A stretch of DNA of 64,000 bases from Rodentibacter trehalosifermentans (GCF_002000545.1 NZ_MLHL01000006.1:86531-150530), one strand, 5' to 3'. Positions 24,281 to 31,728 are shown, numbered from the stretch's first letter. Notes: a model not told the origin generated them from the sequence alone. A program made the numbers and translations.

Positions 24281-25819
24281 TTATTCCAAAATATATTTTT
24301 GGTCGTAAAGTAATTTGGGATCAATCACATATTCCGTTGTTACGTGTAAAGCTGATTCATATTCTTTTATATTAATATCACCTTTCTTAAGTAAGAAATC
24401 TAGGATATCCTTATTAAAACCTCCAAGTATTCTTATTTTTACATGTTCAAAGTTAAAAAAATTATCCATTATACCTTTATCAATATTTGTAGGTGGTTGT
24501 AATAAATATTCTGGCCGCATGACACTTGTTATGATATTCCAATAGGCTTTAAAATCAGTTTTAGGATCTGGAATAACGTTTGATTCTAATCCAATCCTGA
24601 TGGTTTCAAGCCAGCTATCGTAGAAGCGTTTCACATGGAGTGAGGACATATTTTCTTTACACCATTCATTCATTGTTTCTGATGGCGGTAGTTTTGTTTT
24701 TCCAGAAAATACATTAATAATCCACCGACTAATTACATCGAAATATGGGAATGCAGCTCCAAAACCATTTGTATCAACTGGAGGATTTAGTATCGCTAAA
24801 GATGGATCCTTAAACCAGAAAAAATGCTCAAATAGTTCATCTCTATTAAATCCTTCAATAAACGAATAATTTGGCATTTCATATCCCATGCAGGATATAA
24901 TTGTATCATATTTCATATAAGAAAAATCTGAAAATTCTATACTTCCATTTTCTAAAACTTTGTTAATAACAGGTTTAATACCTATATTCTTTGATGCTAT
25001 ATGAGGAATGATTTTTTCGTTAACATGTACTGCATTATTATTAGCATTGATAGGAAGTACTCCTGACTGACGATATATCTGCATATAATCAGGTAATAAT
25101 TTATCCAAATAATTAAGAAAATCATTAAATGAGAGGTTATTTAATAAATATCGTCCAAGATAAGAATGCATTAAATCATTAGGACCATTAGGATATTCTC
25201 TAGGCAAAAATAAACCAAGTTTTTTTATGGATAAAGTTACTGAATTTGCGTAGGGAACTAAATCGGATGCTATATCTGCCCCACTGACACCACCTCCAAT
25301 AACTAGAACATTTTGATCTTTGAAATCTATTGGAGATTGATAATCAAGGGAAGTAAGTAAATTACCTGAAAAATTTTCTATTCCCGGAACTGAAAACTTT
25401 CTTGGATTCCAAAGTTCTCCTATTGTTACTATAACTTTATCAAAAATTTCAGTTGTGATATGTGTTCCACATTGAAGTGTTAATAACCAGCCCTCTGGAG
25501 TTTTTTTCAAATTATTTATACTTGTGTTTAACCTAATTGCTATGTTTTTATTTTTACCTAAAGGTATATTTGATAAATAGCTATGAACATCTTTAACACT
25601 TAAAAAATTATTTTTACTTTCACTAGGGATCTCAGAAAAGTAAAAAGTATACTTAGAATTTTGCATTTTTGTGTGATAGTAGGCTCCTCCACTATCAGGA
25701 TTCCATATCCCTCCTACATTTGCTAGTTTCTCAAATAAAACTACCTCAATATTATTTTGTGCAGCATTATAAGCTGAAATTATACCTGCGGGACCCGCAC
25801 CAATAATAGCCAATTTCAT
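24281..25819 (-). CDS. FMO-type flavin monooxygenase of the amino-sugar cassette
   Basis: A 512-residue class B flavin monooxygenase. FAD-binding GAGPAG is at residues 7-12, V-G-G-I-W at 35-39, and the NADPH-binding GGGVSG at 175-180. The FMO signature F-x-G-x(3)-H-x(3)-(Y/F) occurs at 150-160 as F-S-G-N-L-L-T-S-L-D-Y, with Thr in place of His. Family members oxygenate amines or sulfur, or perform Baeyer-Villiger reactions. The ATG overlaps the stop of the SemiSWEET gene by four bases, the last step of a five-gene operon. I infer that it N-oxidises the C3 amine of kanosamine or a derived product; the substrate is not shown by sequence. Confidence 0.85.
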   Translation of the reverse strand: MKLAIIGAGPAGIISAYNAAQNNIEVVLFEKLANVGGIWNPDSGGAYYHTKMQNSKYTFYFSEIPSESKNNFLSVKDVHSYLSNIPLGKNKNIAIRLNTSINNLKKTPEGWLLTLQCGTHITTEIFDKVIVTIGELWNPRKFSVPGIENFSGNLLTSLDYQSPIDFKDQNVLVIGGGVSGADIASDLVPYANSVTLSIKKLGLFLPREYPNGPNDLMHSYLGRYLLNNLSFNDFLNYLDKLLPDYMQIYRQSGVLPINANNNAVHVNEKIIPHIASKNIGIKPVINKVLENGSIEFSDFSYMKYDTIISCMGYEMPNYSFIEGFNRDELFEHFFWFKDPSLAILNPPVDTNGFGAAFPYFDVISRWIINVFSGKTKLPPSETMNEWCKENMSSLHVKRFYDSWLETIRIGLESNVIPDPKTDFKAYWNIITSVMRPEYLLQPPTNIDKGIMDNFFNFEHVKIRILGGFNKDILDFLLKKGDINIKEYESALHVTTEYVIDPKLLYDQKYILE

Positions 25820-26085
25820 TTTTTACCTCTCTTGTAATTTATCAAAGTAATTAATAACACAGGGGCAGCTAGAAAGAATGTTATGACATTTGCTATAAGT
25901 ACTGCAATATCTGACCTTAAAAATCCATAAACAACCCAAGATATAACACCAGTTAAGAACATTATATACATAGTTATTGAAATACCCTCGGTATTACGAG
26001 TTTTCAAGGTTTTTATACTTTGTGGAGCAAATGCGAATGTTGTAAAAAAAGCAGCAAGTAGCCCAACTAATAGTGTCGTATCCAT
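25816..26085 (-). CDS. SemiSWEET/PQ-loop sugar transporter
   Basis: An 89-residue protein with three membrane segments (about 4-22, 37-57, 61-82) and the family's P-Q motif (F-A-P-Q-S) near residue 20, plus G-V-I-S-W-V-V-Y-G-F in segment two. SemiSWEETs are the bacterial half-size SWEETs, working as dimers and moving sugars down a gradient in either direction. The gene starts six bases after ntdC-like stop and overlaps the monooxygenase by four bases. In this context it is the best candidate for exporting the amino sugar, or for importing a precursor. No other transporter is in the cassette. Confidence 0.85.
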   Translation of the reverse strand: MDTTLLVGLLAAFFTTFAFAPQSIKTLKTRNTEGISITMYIMFLTGVISWVVYGFLRSDIAVLIANVITFFLAAPVLLITLINYKRGKK

Positions 26086-26091
26086 AGATAA

Positions 26092-27108
26092 TCAAAACTC
26101 TTCAATTATTTTTTGTATATATAGCCCTTCCGTAATTTTAGGAACTAGTTTACTACATTCTGAATTCTTTAATAGTTGACACCAATCACGGTATAGGTAT
26201 ATGAATGAATCGGCCCAAAAAGGTAGTTCTTTTGGAGGATCTGAGATTATTCTTTTTTCACTTAATAAAATCTCTACAACTTCTTTCTTATCAAATTTAA
26301 ATAGATAGATTGTATTTATATTACGAGTAGAATATCTTATCTCGCCTTTTTCAAAAATTAAATTAAGATGCAGACCTAGAGAGTCTACTGTTTCCGATTT
26401 ACTTGCATGGAGTCGAAAAAAAGCATTATTAACGGAGGAACCAAATATATATCCATTATCATCTACCTCCACATATCCCCCTTCCTTAGTTTTAACCCTG
26501 GTTCCTTTGACTACTTTCAACTGATTAATATCAGTTTTGCTTTCACTAAAGATATGAAATAAATCTATGAGATGACATGAAAGATCTCCTAAAGCCCCAC
26601 TACTTTTATTTTGTTGCTCCGAATCTCTCCAAGTAAGATAGTTGCGTGTTAAAGCAGAATTTTTATTAAAATCAGCAGAAAAAAATACTAATTTACCTAA
26701 CTTTTTTGAATCTTTTAAGAACAAAATTTTTTTAACAATACGATTATATCTATAATTAAAAGAAACAATACTTTTGGGAGGAGAGATCTCTACTAATTTA
26801 CTGGCTAACTCAAAGTTAGTTGATAAAGGTTTCTCACAAAGTAGTGGAATTCTATTGTAATGTAAAACCTCCTTTGCAAGAGAAAAATGTAGATTATTGG
26901 GAGTGCAAATTACAAAAGCATTACTAGCCTTAGCTAGTTGTTCGATATTTTCACATAATGTAACAGGTAAAGTCGCTATTTTCTTTAGGTTAAGCATATT
27001 ATTTCTATTTATATCATAAAAGGCTAGCCCCTTAATTTGTTTTATTTGAGAAATTGCTAATACATGGGCATGAGCTATTCCTCCACATCCAATAATACCT
27101 ATAATCAT
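26092..27108 (-). CDS. ntdC: NtdC-like glucose-6-phosphate 3-dehydrogenase (Gfo/Idh/MocA)
   Basis: A 338-residue oxidoreductase. The Rossmann motif G-I-I-G-C-G-G-I-A is at the start, the catalytic-site C-E-K-P motif near residue 95, then F-N-Y-R-Y, K-N-S-A-L-x-R, T-W-R-D and G-A-L-G-D-L-x-x-H-L-I-D. These segments agree, in order, with B. subtilis NtdC as I remember it (about 350 residues), which oxidises C3 of glucose-6-phosphate with NAD. The ATG overlaps the ntdB-like stop by four bases. The order ntdA-ntdB-ntdC is the same as in Bacillus. Other Gfo/Idh sugar dehydrogenases are possible but the neighbours argue against them. Confidence 0.87.
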   Translation of the reverse strand: MIIGIIGCGGIAHAHVLAISQIKQIKGLAFYDINRNNMLNLKKIATLPVTLCENIEQLAKASNAFVICTPNNLHFSLAKEVLHYNRIPLLCEKPLSTNFELASKLVEISPPKSIVSFNYRYNRIVKKILFLKDSKKLGKLVFFSADFNKNSALTRNYLTWRDSEQQNKSSGALGDLSCHLIDLFHIFSESKTDINQLKVVKGTRVKTKEGGYVEVDDNGYIFGSSVNNAFFRLHASKSETVDSLGLHLNLIFEKGEIRYSTRNINTIYLFKFDKKEVVEILLSEKRIISDPPKELPFWADSFIYLYRDWCQLLKNSECSKLVPKITEGLYIQKIIEEF

Positions 27109-27938
27109 TTGCCAAGCTCCTTAAGAATATCAAGAATACCATAACAATAAGGGCGATTAAGACTGCTGCCATAAGTATCAATGGCCACTTTGTCTGCATT
27201 AGAAACCAAATAGCCCTTACCTGAATTTGCAAACATAGGGAAATCATTTGCACTATCACCAAATGCTAATATATTCTCCTTAGCTAGACTTAATTCGTCT
27301 TTTAAAAACAAAATAGCTTGATCTTTTCCACAACAAGTAGGAATAAATTCAACATCGTAGCAGTCCTCTGGATCTCCTGCTGCGGGATTGCATTTTGTAA
27401 AAACAACTCGAATATGATATTTTTCTGCAAGATCTCTTATCCAATTAAAATCATCTTCCATTCCTTTTTGAATATAATAATAGAAACTAATTTTGTATGG
27501 GCCTTGATAATCATCAGGTTGTTTTTGAAGTAAGACTCCTTTTTTAGAAATTTTTTCTAAAATAATATTAACATTTTCGTGAGAAAAACCTGATTTAATA
27601 ATTCTATCTTTCCAAGACTCTGATGGTATTAATTTCCCATTTTTAATCCAATAAAACTCTGTGCCTAGGCTACAACATAAAAAGTGTGGGCTATATGAAA
27701 TATAATTATTTGCTTTTCTTAAAGCTGAGCTGAGATTTGTACCTGTTATCCAGCCAATAAAAATTCCTTTCTTATGCCCTTTTTCAAGCATAAATTTTTC
27801 TAAATCTTTTATACCACCGTTCTTCTTATTTTCTATTGAATATGGAATATATGTTTCATCTAAATCGCAACAAACTAACGTATTGATTTTAGTTGGTTGT
27901 GGAAACTCTAATGGTAAATTACTTTTGGATAAAGTCAT
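27105..27938 (-). CDS. ntdB: NtdB-like kanosamine-6-phosphate phosphatase (HAD family)
   Basis: A 277-residue HAD phosphatase with a C2-type cap. Motif I is D-L-D-E-T at residues 25-29 (nucleophile Asp25, acid Asp27), motif II includes W-I-T-G-T, and motif IV is G-D-S-A-N-D. The segment C-N-P-A-A-G-D-P-E-D-C-Y-D-V-E-F-I-P closely resembles NtdB as remembered, more so than general sucrose-phosphatase-type HADs. ATG at 27938 is chosen for its GAGGT site; it overlaps the end of the ntdA-like gene by 20 bases. It should remove the phosphate from kanosamine-6-phosphate to give free kanosamine. Confidence 0.87.
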   Translation of the reverse strand: MTLSKSNLPLEFPQPTKINTLVCCDLDETYIPYSIENKKNGGIKDLEKFMLEKGHKKGIFIGWITGTNLSSALRKANNYISYSPHFLCCSLGTEFYWIKNGKLIPSESWKDRIIKSGFSHENVNIILEKISKKGVLLQKQPDDYQGPYKISFYYYIQKGMEDDFNWIRDLAEKYHIRVVFTKCNPAAGDPEDCYDVEFIPTCCGKDQAILFLKDELSLAKENILAFGDSANDFPMFANSGKGYLVSNADKVAIDTYGSSLNRPYCYGILDILKELGK

Positions 27939-29148
27939 ATAGCACCTCAATTACAATATTTTGTTCTTCAATTGACATATGATTATGGAGAGGGATATGC
28001 ACTAGTTTTGAATGGATATCCTCAGATAGACTAAACTGTTCCTTATTAAAGTAATTTTCAGAAAACGGATGCTTTCCAAGATGGGATAGAACAGGGTAAT
28101 AAATATCCAATTCTACATTCTTGGATTGAGCAAATTGGATTAACGATTCTCTATTTTGTTCTTTAAGCAAGATAGGGAAAAGGTGCCAAGTATTGCTTAT
28201 TAATTCTTTAGGAGGAAGTACTTTATCCTTAAGCTCCTCTAGTAAAAAAATGTATCTAGCTGCGAGTAAACAGCGTTTCATTGCATTTTTTTCAAAATGT
28301 TTAAATTTACATTGCAGAGTTGCAGCTTGTAAGTTATCCATTCGGCTATTAAATCCCCAATTTTGAGCTTTAATATTTTTCTTACCTTCAAGAAAACCAT
28401 GATAGGAATATTGACGTGCTAATTTAGATAACTCAGAATTACGGGTAATAATAGCTCCAGATTTTCCAAAAGTACCTATATTTTTAAAAGGATTGAAACT
28501 AAGAGCTATGAAATCACCGTAATTTATAATGTCTTTTATACCGAAACATTGTGCCGCATCAATAACAATGGGCAAACTTGATTCTTTAGAAACTTTATAT
28601 ATTTCATGTAAATGGTAGGTTGAACCATATAGGCATACAGGGAGCACAGCTTTAGTTTTACAAGTAACTAATCGATTAATTTCATCAGGAATCATATTAT
28701 AGGAGGAGTCAATATTAGCAAAAACTGGGGTTGCACCTATAGCCATAACCGCATTTTCTGTAGCAGCAAAAGAATTAAGCGGAAGGATAACCTCATCACC
28801 ATGGGTTATTCCCAAAGCTTTTAATGCTATCTTAATAGCATCTGTGCCACTGCTTGTAGCGATACAAGAATCAGCATAATAAAAATTTCTAAGAAATTTC
28901 TCTATTTCATTAATAAATGGTCCACTAGTGAAGTTACCTGTATTAATAACTTGAGAAATAATATCGGAACAATCCTTTCTTTCTTGTAAAGAATTTAATC
29001 TAGAAAGTGGTAGAAAAGAAACCTTGTCTGAAAAATCGTATTCACTTTCTTTATTTATATTAAATATAATATCTTGATTTTCTTTAATTAATTCTTCTTC
29101 TGAAGAAAAAGAGAAAAGAGTTTTATTGATCTCGGATACATCTTTCAT
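27919..29148 (-). CDS. ntdA: NtdA-like 3-oxo-glucose-6-phosphate aminotransferase (DegT family)
   Basis: A 409-residue PLP-dependent sugar aminotransferase. The PLP lysine is K222 in S-F-N-P-F-K-N, with D197 in V-I-D-A-A-Q, T-S-S-G-T-D near 98-103, and Y-S-Y-H-G-F and G-F-N-S-R-M-D-N-L-Q-A-A later. N-F-T-S-G-P, N-S-F-A-A-T-E-N-A-V and Y-Y-P-V-L-S-H match B. subtilis NtdA as remembered. NtdA also has the extended N-terminus seen here. ATG at 29148 follows GAGGGG; an upstream TTG (29175) has no site. First gene of the operon. Generic DegT aminotransferases are the alternative, unlikely given NtdB and NtdC next door. Confidence 0.88.
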   Translation of the reverse strand: MKDVSEINKTLFSFSSEEELIKENQDIIFNINKESEYDFSDKVSFLPLSRLNSLQERKDCSDIISQVINTGNFTSGPFINEIEKFLRNFYYADSCIATSSGTDAIKIALKALGITHGDEVILPLNSFAATENAVMAIGATPVFANIDSSYNMIPDEINRLVTCKTKAVLPVCLYGSTYHLHEIYKVSKESSLPIVIDAAQCFGIKDIINYGDFIALSFNPFKNIGTFGKSGAIITRNSELSKLARQYSYHGFLEGKKNIKAQNWGFNSRMDNLQAATLQCKFKHFEKNAMKRCLLAARYIFLLEELKDKVLPPKELISNTWHLFPILLKEQNRESLIQFAQSKNVELDIYYPVLSHLGKHPFSENYFNKEQFSLSEDIHSKLVHIPLHNHMSIEEQNIVIEVLYDFIQK

Positions 29149-29201
29149 GGTTATCCCCCTCAAATTAAGTGGCAAATGGATATTTTTTAAATACCTAGAA
29201 T

Positions 29202-29229
29202 AGGGTATCTAAGTTTTCCTAATAGTCAA
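29202..29229 (-). promoter_or_regulatory. Putative class I CRP-dependent promoter for ntdA
   Basis: On the minus strand TTGACT (29229-29224) and TACCCT (29207-29202) are 16 bases apart. With a start near 29194 the CRP site centre falls about 60 bases upstream, the standard class I distance. The weak -10 suits activator dependence. Start site is inferred. Confidence 0.45.
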
Positions 29230-29246
29230 TTTAAATGTTGCAAAAA

Positions 29247-29262
29247 TGTGATTTATTTCACA
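29247..29262. promoter_or_regulatory. Perfect CRP binding half-sites upstream of ntdA
   Basis: TGTGA (29247-29251), six bases, TCACA (29258-29262): the canonical CRP-N palindrome. It is about 100 bases upstream of the ntdA start. The T at position 3 rather than C distinguishes it from Sxy-dependent competence (CRP-S) sites. Confidence 0.7.
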
Positions 29263-29558
29263 CTTTTTTTACAAACGCATTATGAAAATCGATTCTATGT
29301 TTAAAAATAGGAAGTTAGTAGTCAAGACAAAACACTAGGTTTGAATAGCGTAATAATGTATTCATATAAACGAATAAGATAGAGTTTTATCAGTCGTTCA
29401 TTTATATCGATTTAAATAAAAAATTATTTGATTATAGGGAATGTTTTATAATTATATGTAGTTTCATTCAGCTATTAATTTGATGAGAAAATGCCTTATG
29501 AATGTCAAAAACTCAAATAAGTTTTGATGATGTTGTAAGTAATGGAGTTATACACAGT

Positions 29559-29655
29559 AGATTTGGTATACTAGAATAAAGGCTTTACAAGCAGTATAAA
29601 AAGTGTAGAATTGGATCTGTTAGTAGTGTTGTTTTACTGCTAATCGATCTTTTTT
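29559..29655 (+). repeat. Integrase-end repeat, copy 2
   Basis: Diverged copy of the integrase 3' end plus terminator, including the last few codons and the TAG. Upstream of it the sequence is unrelated to the integrase, so only the extreme end is duplicated. It lies 62 bases before the tRNA-Leu fragment. Confidence 0.85.
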
Positions 29656-29716
29656 ATTTTCATCGTGCAAATTTGATGATGAGTCTGTGCGGTATTTTTT
29701 AAGAAAATAGCATAAA

Positions 29717-29774
29717 GGATTTAAAATCCCTCGCCTTTCGAGGCGTGCCAGTTCAAGTCTGGCTTCGGGCACCA
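29717..29774 (+). other. attR: displaced tRNA-Leu(UAA) 3' fragment
   Basis: 58 bases equal the 3' part of a tRNA-Leu from the anticodon arm (GATTTAAAATCCC with UAA anticodon) through the variable arm and T arm to CCA. No 5' half precedes it. This is the usual product of tyrosine-integrase insertion into a tRNA 3' end, where the element's own copy restores the tRNA at the other end. Confidence 0.88.
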
Positions 29775-29823
29775 TTTTATAAAATCTTAATTTTGTAAAA
29801 AACTCCTTTAAAATCCTACATTT

Positions 29824-29899
29824 GGGTCGTTAGCTCAGTCGGTAGAGCAGCGGACTTTTAATCCGTTGGTCGAAGGTTCGAATCCTTCACGACCCACCA
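29824..29899 (+). tRNA. tRNA-Lys (UUU)
   Basis: A full 76-nt cloverleaf: acceptor GGGTCGT pairing with ACGACCC, D arm AGCTCAGTCGGTAGAGC, anticodon loop with TTT in CTTTTAA, T arm GGTTCGAATCC, CCA encoded. It lies 49 bases after the tRNA-Leu fragment, so the two were probably one transcription unit before ICE insertion. Confidence 0.97.
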
Positions 29900-30414
29900 T
29901 CTAATACAAACTGGCGGTAAAGTGGCGGTTTGTTTTTCATGGTCTAATTTCCTATATTTTGTAAGTGGCGATAACCGCCAGTCTAGTTTTTAACTGAAAT
30001 TAATTTTTCTAAAAATTCTCACGGAAAATAAATAAACTGTTTATAAATCATAGTGTTATTGAAATTTCGTTTTATTTTACGATCTCTTTTAAGTGTAAAA
30101 CACTGTAAAAACTTGTAATTCTTACAGTTAAGATCACTATTCTGTCTCTTAGATGATCCCTTTTACTTCAAAGAGTTAGCACTATTTCAGACCTGAAATT
30201 TAACTGAAAAAACGCCAATTTTGAACGTAAATTCAGCGGGGGAGGAAGGGGATTTTTCGCCACTTGGCGTTAGCCTAAAAATATTCTTCCTTTATGACCC
30301 CATATATTTATGGTAAAACTTAAAGGACTAGCCTTGGAATACAGGACACAGTCCTTGAATTAAATTAGTCTAACTTTTTGGGGACAGAACGATGGATGGA
30401 TTTTTTATCGGTAT
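29900..30414. other. Intergenic region after tRNA-Lys
   Basis: No gene is recognisable. ACTGGCGGT (29910-29918) and ACCGCCAGT (29974-29982) are perfect inverted repeats flanking further GGCGG words, possibly a remnant of an older integration at the tRNA. AAGGACT and AGTCCTT flank a loop at about 30324-30358, downstream of the SirB-like gene, and may act as a weak terminator. Confidence 0.4.
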
Positions 30415-30756
30415 TTAATGAATGTAGGCAACAAGAATTGCCCCAATAAAGCTTGCCAAAGCAAGTAATAAAAACATTGGATTGGCTTTTGTTACTTTTT
30501 TGCTGAAGAATTTTGCTGAAAAAACAACGTATAAAATCAACAGACAAAGTTTCGTGATAAGCCAAGTTTCTAATTCAAAAGGCAAGAGGAAAAATATCGT
30601 TAAACCACTTATTATTAAAAGGGTATCAGTCAAGTGCGGTAAAATTTTTAATAATTTTATGGCTCGCCAATCTTTCCCACCTAATTGCATTCCTCCACGA
30701 ACGATCAAAAGCCCTAAACTTAAAAATGCACAGAACACATGTAAGGAAATTAACAT
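30415..30756 (-). CDS. SirB family inner-membrane protein
   Basis: A 113-residue protein with four hydrophobic segments (about 3-22, 42-60, 65-82, 90-110) and the family's L-S-L-G-L-L-I-x-R-G and L-K-I-L-P-H-L-T-D-T segments. SirB (invasion gene expression up-regulator) proteins are small, widely conserved membrane proteins of unclear role. ATG at 30756 is chosen for GGAGTG upstream; a GTG two codons earlier overlaps that site. It stands alone, with the phase-variable methyltransferase upstream on the same strand. Confidence 0.75.
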   Translation of the reverse strand: MLISLHVFCAFLSLGLLIVRGGMQLGGKDWRAIKLLKILPHLTDTLLIISGLTIFFLLPFELETWLITKLCLLILYVVFSAKFFSKKVTKANPMFLLLALASFIGAILVAYIH

Positions 30757-30845
30757 AATCACTCCAATAAATAATGAGTAGCGTAATGCTACTTAAGATA
30801 AAGCACTATTATATAGAAGTTACTTTCTTTTTAATATTTAAAATT

Positions 30846-31671
30846 TTATTGTGATGATGAAGAAATATGTTTCAGTGTCGGGTCATCATTGTGAATTGCT
30901 AAGATATTAATATCCATAGGAAAAAATTGATAGCCTAAAGGTGAAAGTAGATCAACAATTCCTTGATGTCCGGATTTTAGGACTTCAACAGATAGTATTG
31001 GTAAATGTTGTTTAATGGTTCTTAGCCCTCCGGTTAATGTTTCTAACTCCATTCCTTCGACATCAATTTTTAGGAAATCTAAGCGTTTAAGCTGGAGAGA
31101 ATCAACAGAGATAAGAGGGATTTTTTGCGTTTTTTGATAATCGATAGGTTGACCGATAAATTCGTTATTTGTATTTTGACGTAGCTCTAAGCTACCAAAG
31201 GAAGAGGGAGTATTGTAGTCAACAATCGGTATGTCTATCATTGGCTGGCTGGCTGGCTGGCTGGCTGGCAACGGGATTGCCGATTGCTGAATAAATTGCT
31301 TTGGCATTAAAACAGTTATTCAATGCAATGTTACCTGCAAGCGCATAATAAATACGCTCTTGGGCTTCAATAGCGATAACTTCTCCCCATCCGGTCATTT
31401 CTATGCTCCAAGGAATGGTATGAGCACCAATATTGGCACCGCAATCCAAAGCCACGACATTATCTCCAAAATATTTGCGACGTAAATTCAGTAAGGCTAA
31501 TACATTTCGAATTTCTTTAGGATCGAAAGACCCGGTAGATAAAAATTGATAACCTACACCATATGTATGCCCGGCAAGGTTGGTTTGACGATCAAGATGA
31601 TTAACGATAAGTGTGCCAAAATTAGTTGCACTAAGAACAAAAGGTTGGGGTCTATTAATGTGTTTCATCAT
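30846..31671 (-). pseudogene. Phase-variable FkbM-type methyltransferase (out of frame)
   Basis: The N-terminal frame (31671 to the repeat) has the SAM-binding motif L-D-C-G-A-N-I-G-A-H-T and an I-E-A-Q acidic motif. The C-terminal frame has L-D-F-L-K-I-D-V-E-G-M-E-L-E, typical of FkbM O-methyltransferases. The frames are separated by seven TGGC units (31242-31269, plus strand). Seven units leave the frame shifted and the protein ends at D-R-H-T-D-C. Six or nine units would join the halves into about 274 residues. It is a classic contingency gene, currently off, likely methylating a surface glycan. Confidence 0.85.
31242..31269. repeat. Tetranucleotide tract, seven TGGC units
   Basis: Seven perfect TGGC copies on the plus strand (GCCA on the coding strand) inside the FkbM gene, translated as Ala-Ser-Gln-Pro repeats. 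Slippage changes the reading frame. Confidence 0.95.
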
Positions 31672-31694
31672 ATTTTCCTTTTTATGAATGAAAG

Positions 31695-31720
31695 AACTTG
31701 GTGGTTTTTTCCACCAAGTT
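31695..31720 (-). terminator. Terminator of ettA
   Basis: AACTTGGTGG (31695-31704) and CCACCAAGTT (31711-31720) are perfect inverted repeats around six T, nine bases below the ettA stop. Confidence 0.8.
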
Positions 31721-31728
31721 AATAAAGG

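Larger units (their letters stand above)
29149..29716. promoter_or_regulatory. Promoter region of the cassette and ICE right end
   Basis: No gene is seen. From left to right it holds the ntdA promoter, a CRP site (29247-29262), about 300 bases of A/T-rich DNA without recognisable signals, the second integrase-end repeat (29559-29655), and the ICE end next to the tRNA-Leu fragment. Confidence 0.6.
1..29774. mobile_element. Right part of an ICEHin1056-type integrative conjugative element
   Basis: Conjugation genes of the GI-type secretion system (TraB, TraC, TraG, TraU-like proteins), ArdC, a MobH relaxase and a tyrosine integrase occur in one block. The block ends at a 58-nt copy of a tRNA-Leu 3' end at 29717-29774, next to intact tRNA-Lys. 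ICEHin1056 relatives in Haemophilus are known to integrate at tRNA-Leu. The left end, with replication and partition genes, lies outside the window. Gene content supports the family strongly; the exact boundary is inferred from the tRNA fragment. Confidence 0.93.

Noticed and set aside
24281..29148. Cassette as a dTDP-amino-sugar pathway for lipooligosaccharide
   Set aside because: No nucleotidylyltransferase, dehydratase or glycosyltransferase is present, and a HAD phosphatase releasing free sugar fits the ntd pathway instead.
23604..29655. Flanking repeats as insertion-sequence ends of a composite transposon
   Set aside because: They match the integrase 3' end, are direct, and have no transposase near them.
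29700..29774. Complete tRNA-Leu gene
   Set aside because: Only the part from the anticodon arm to CCA is present; the 5' half is missing.
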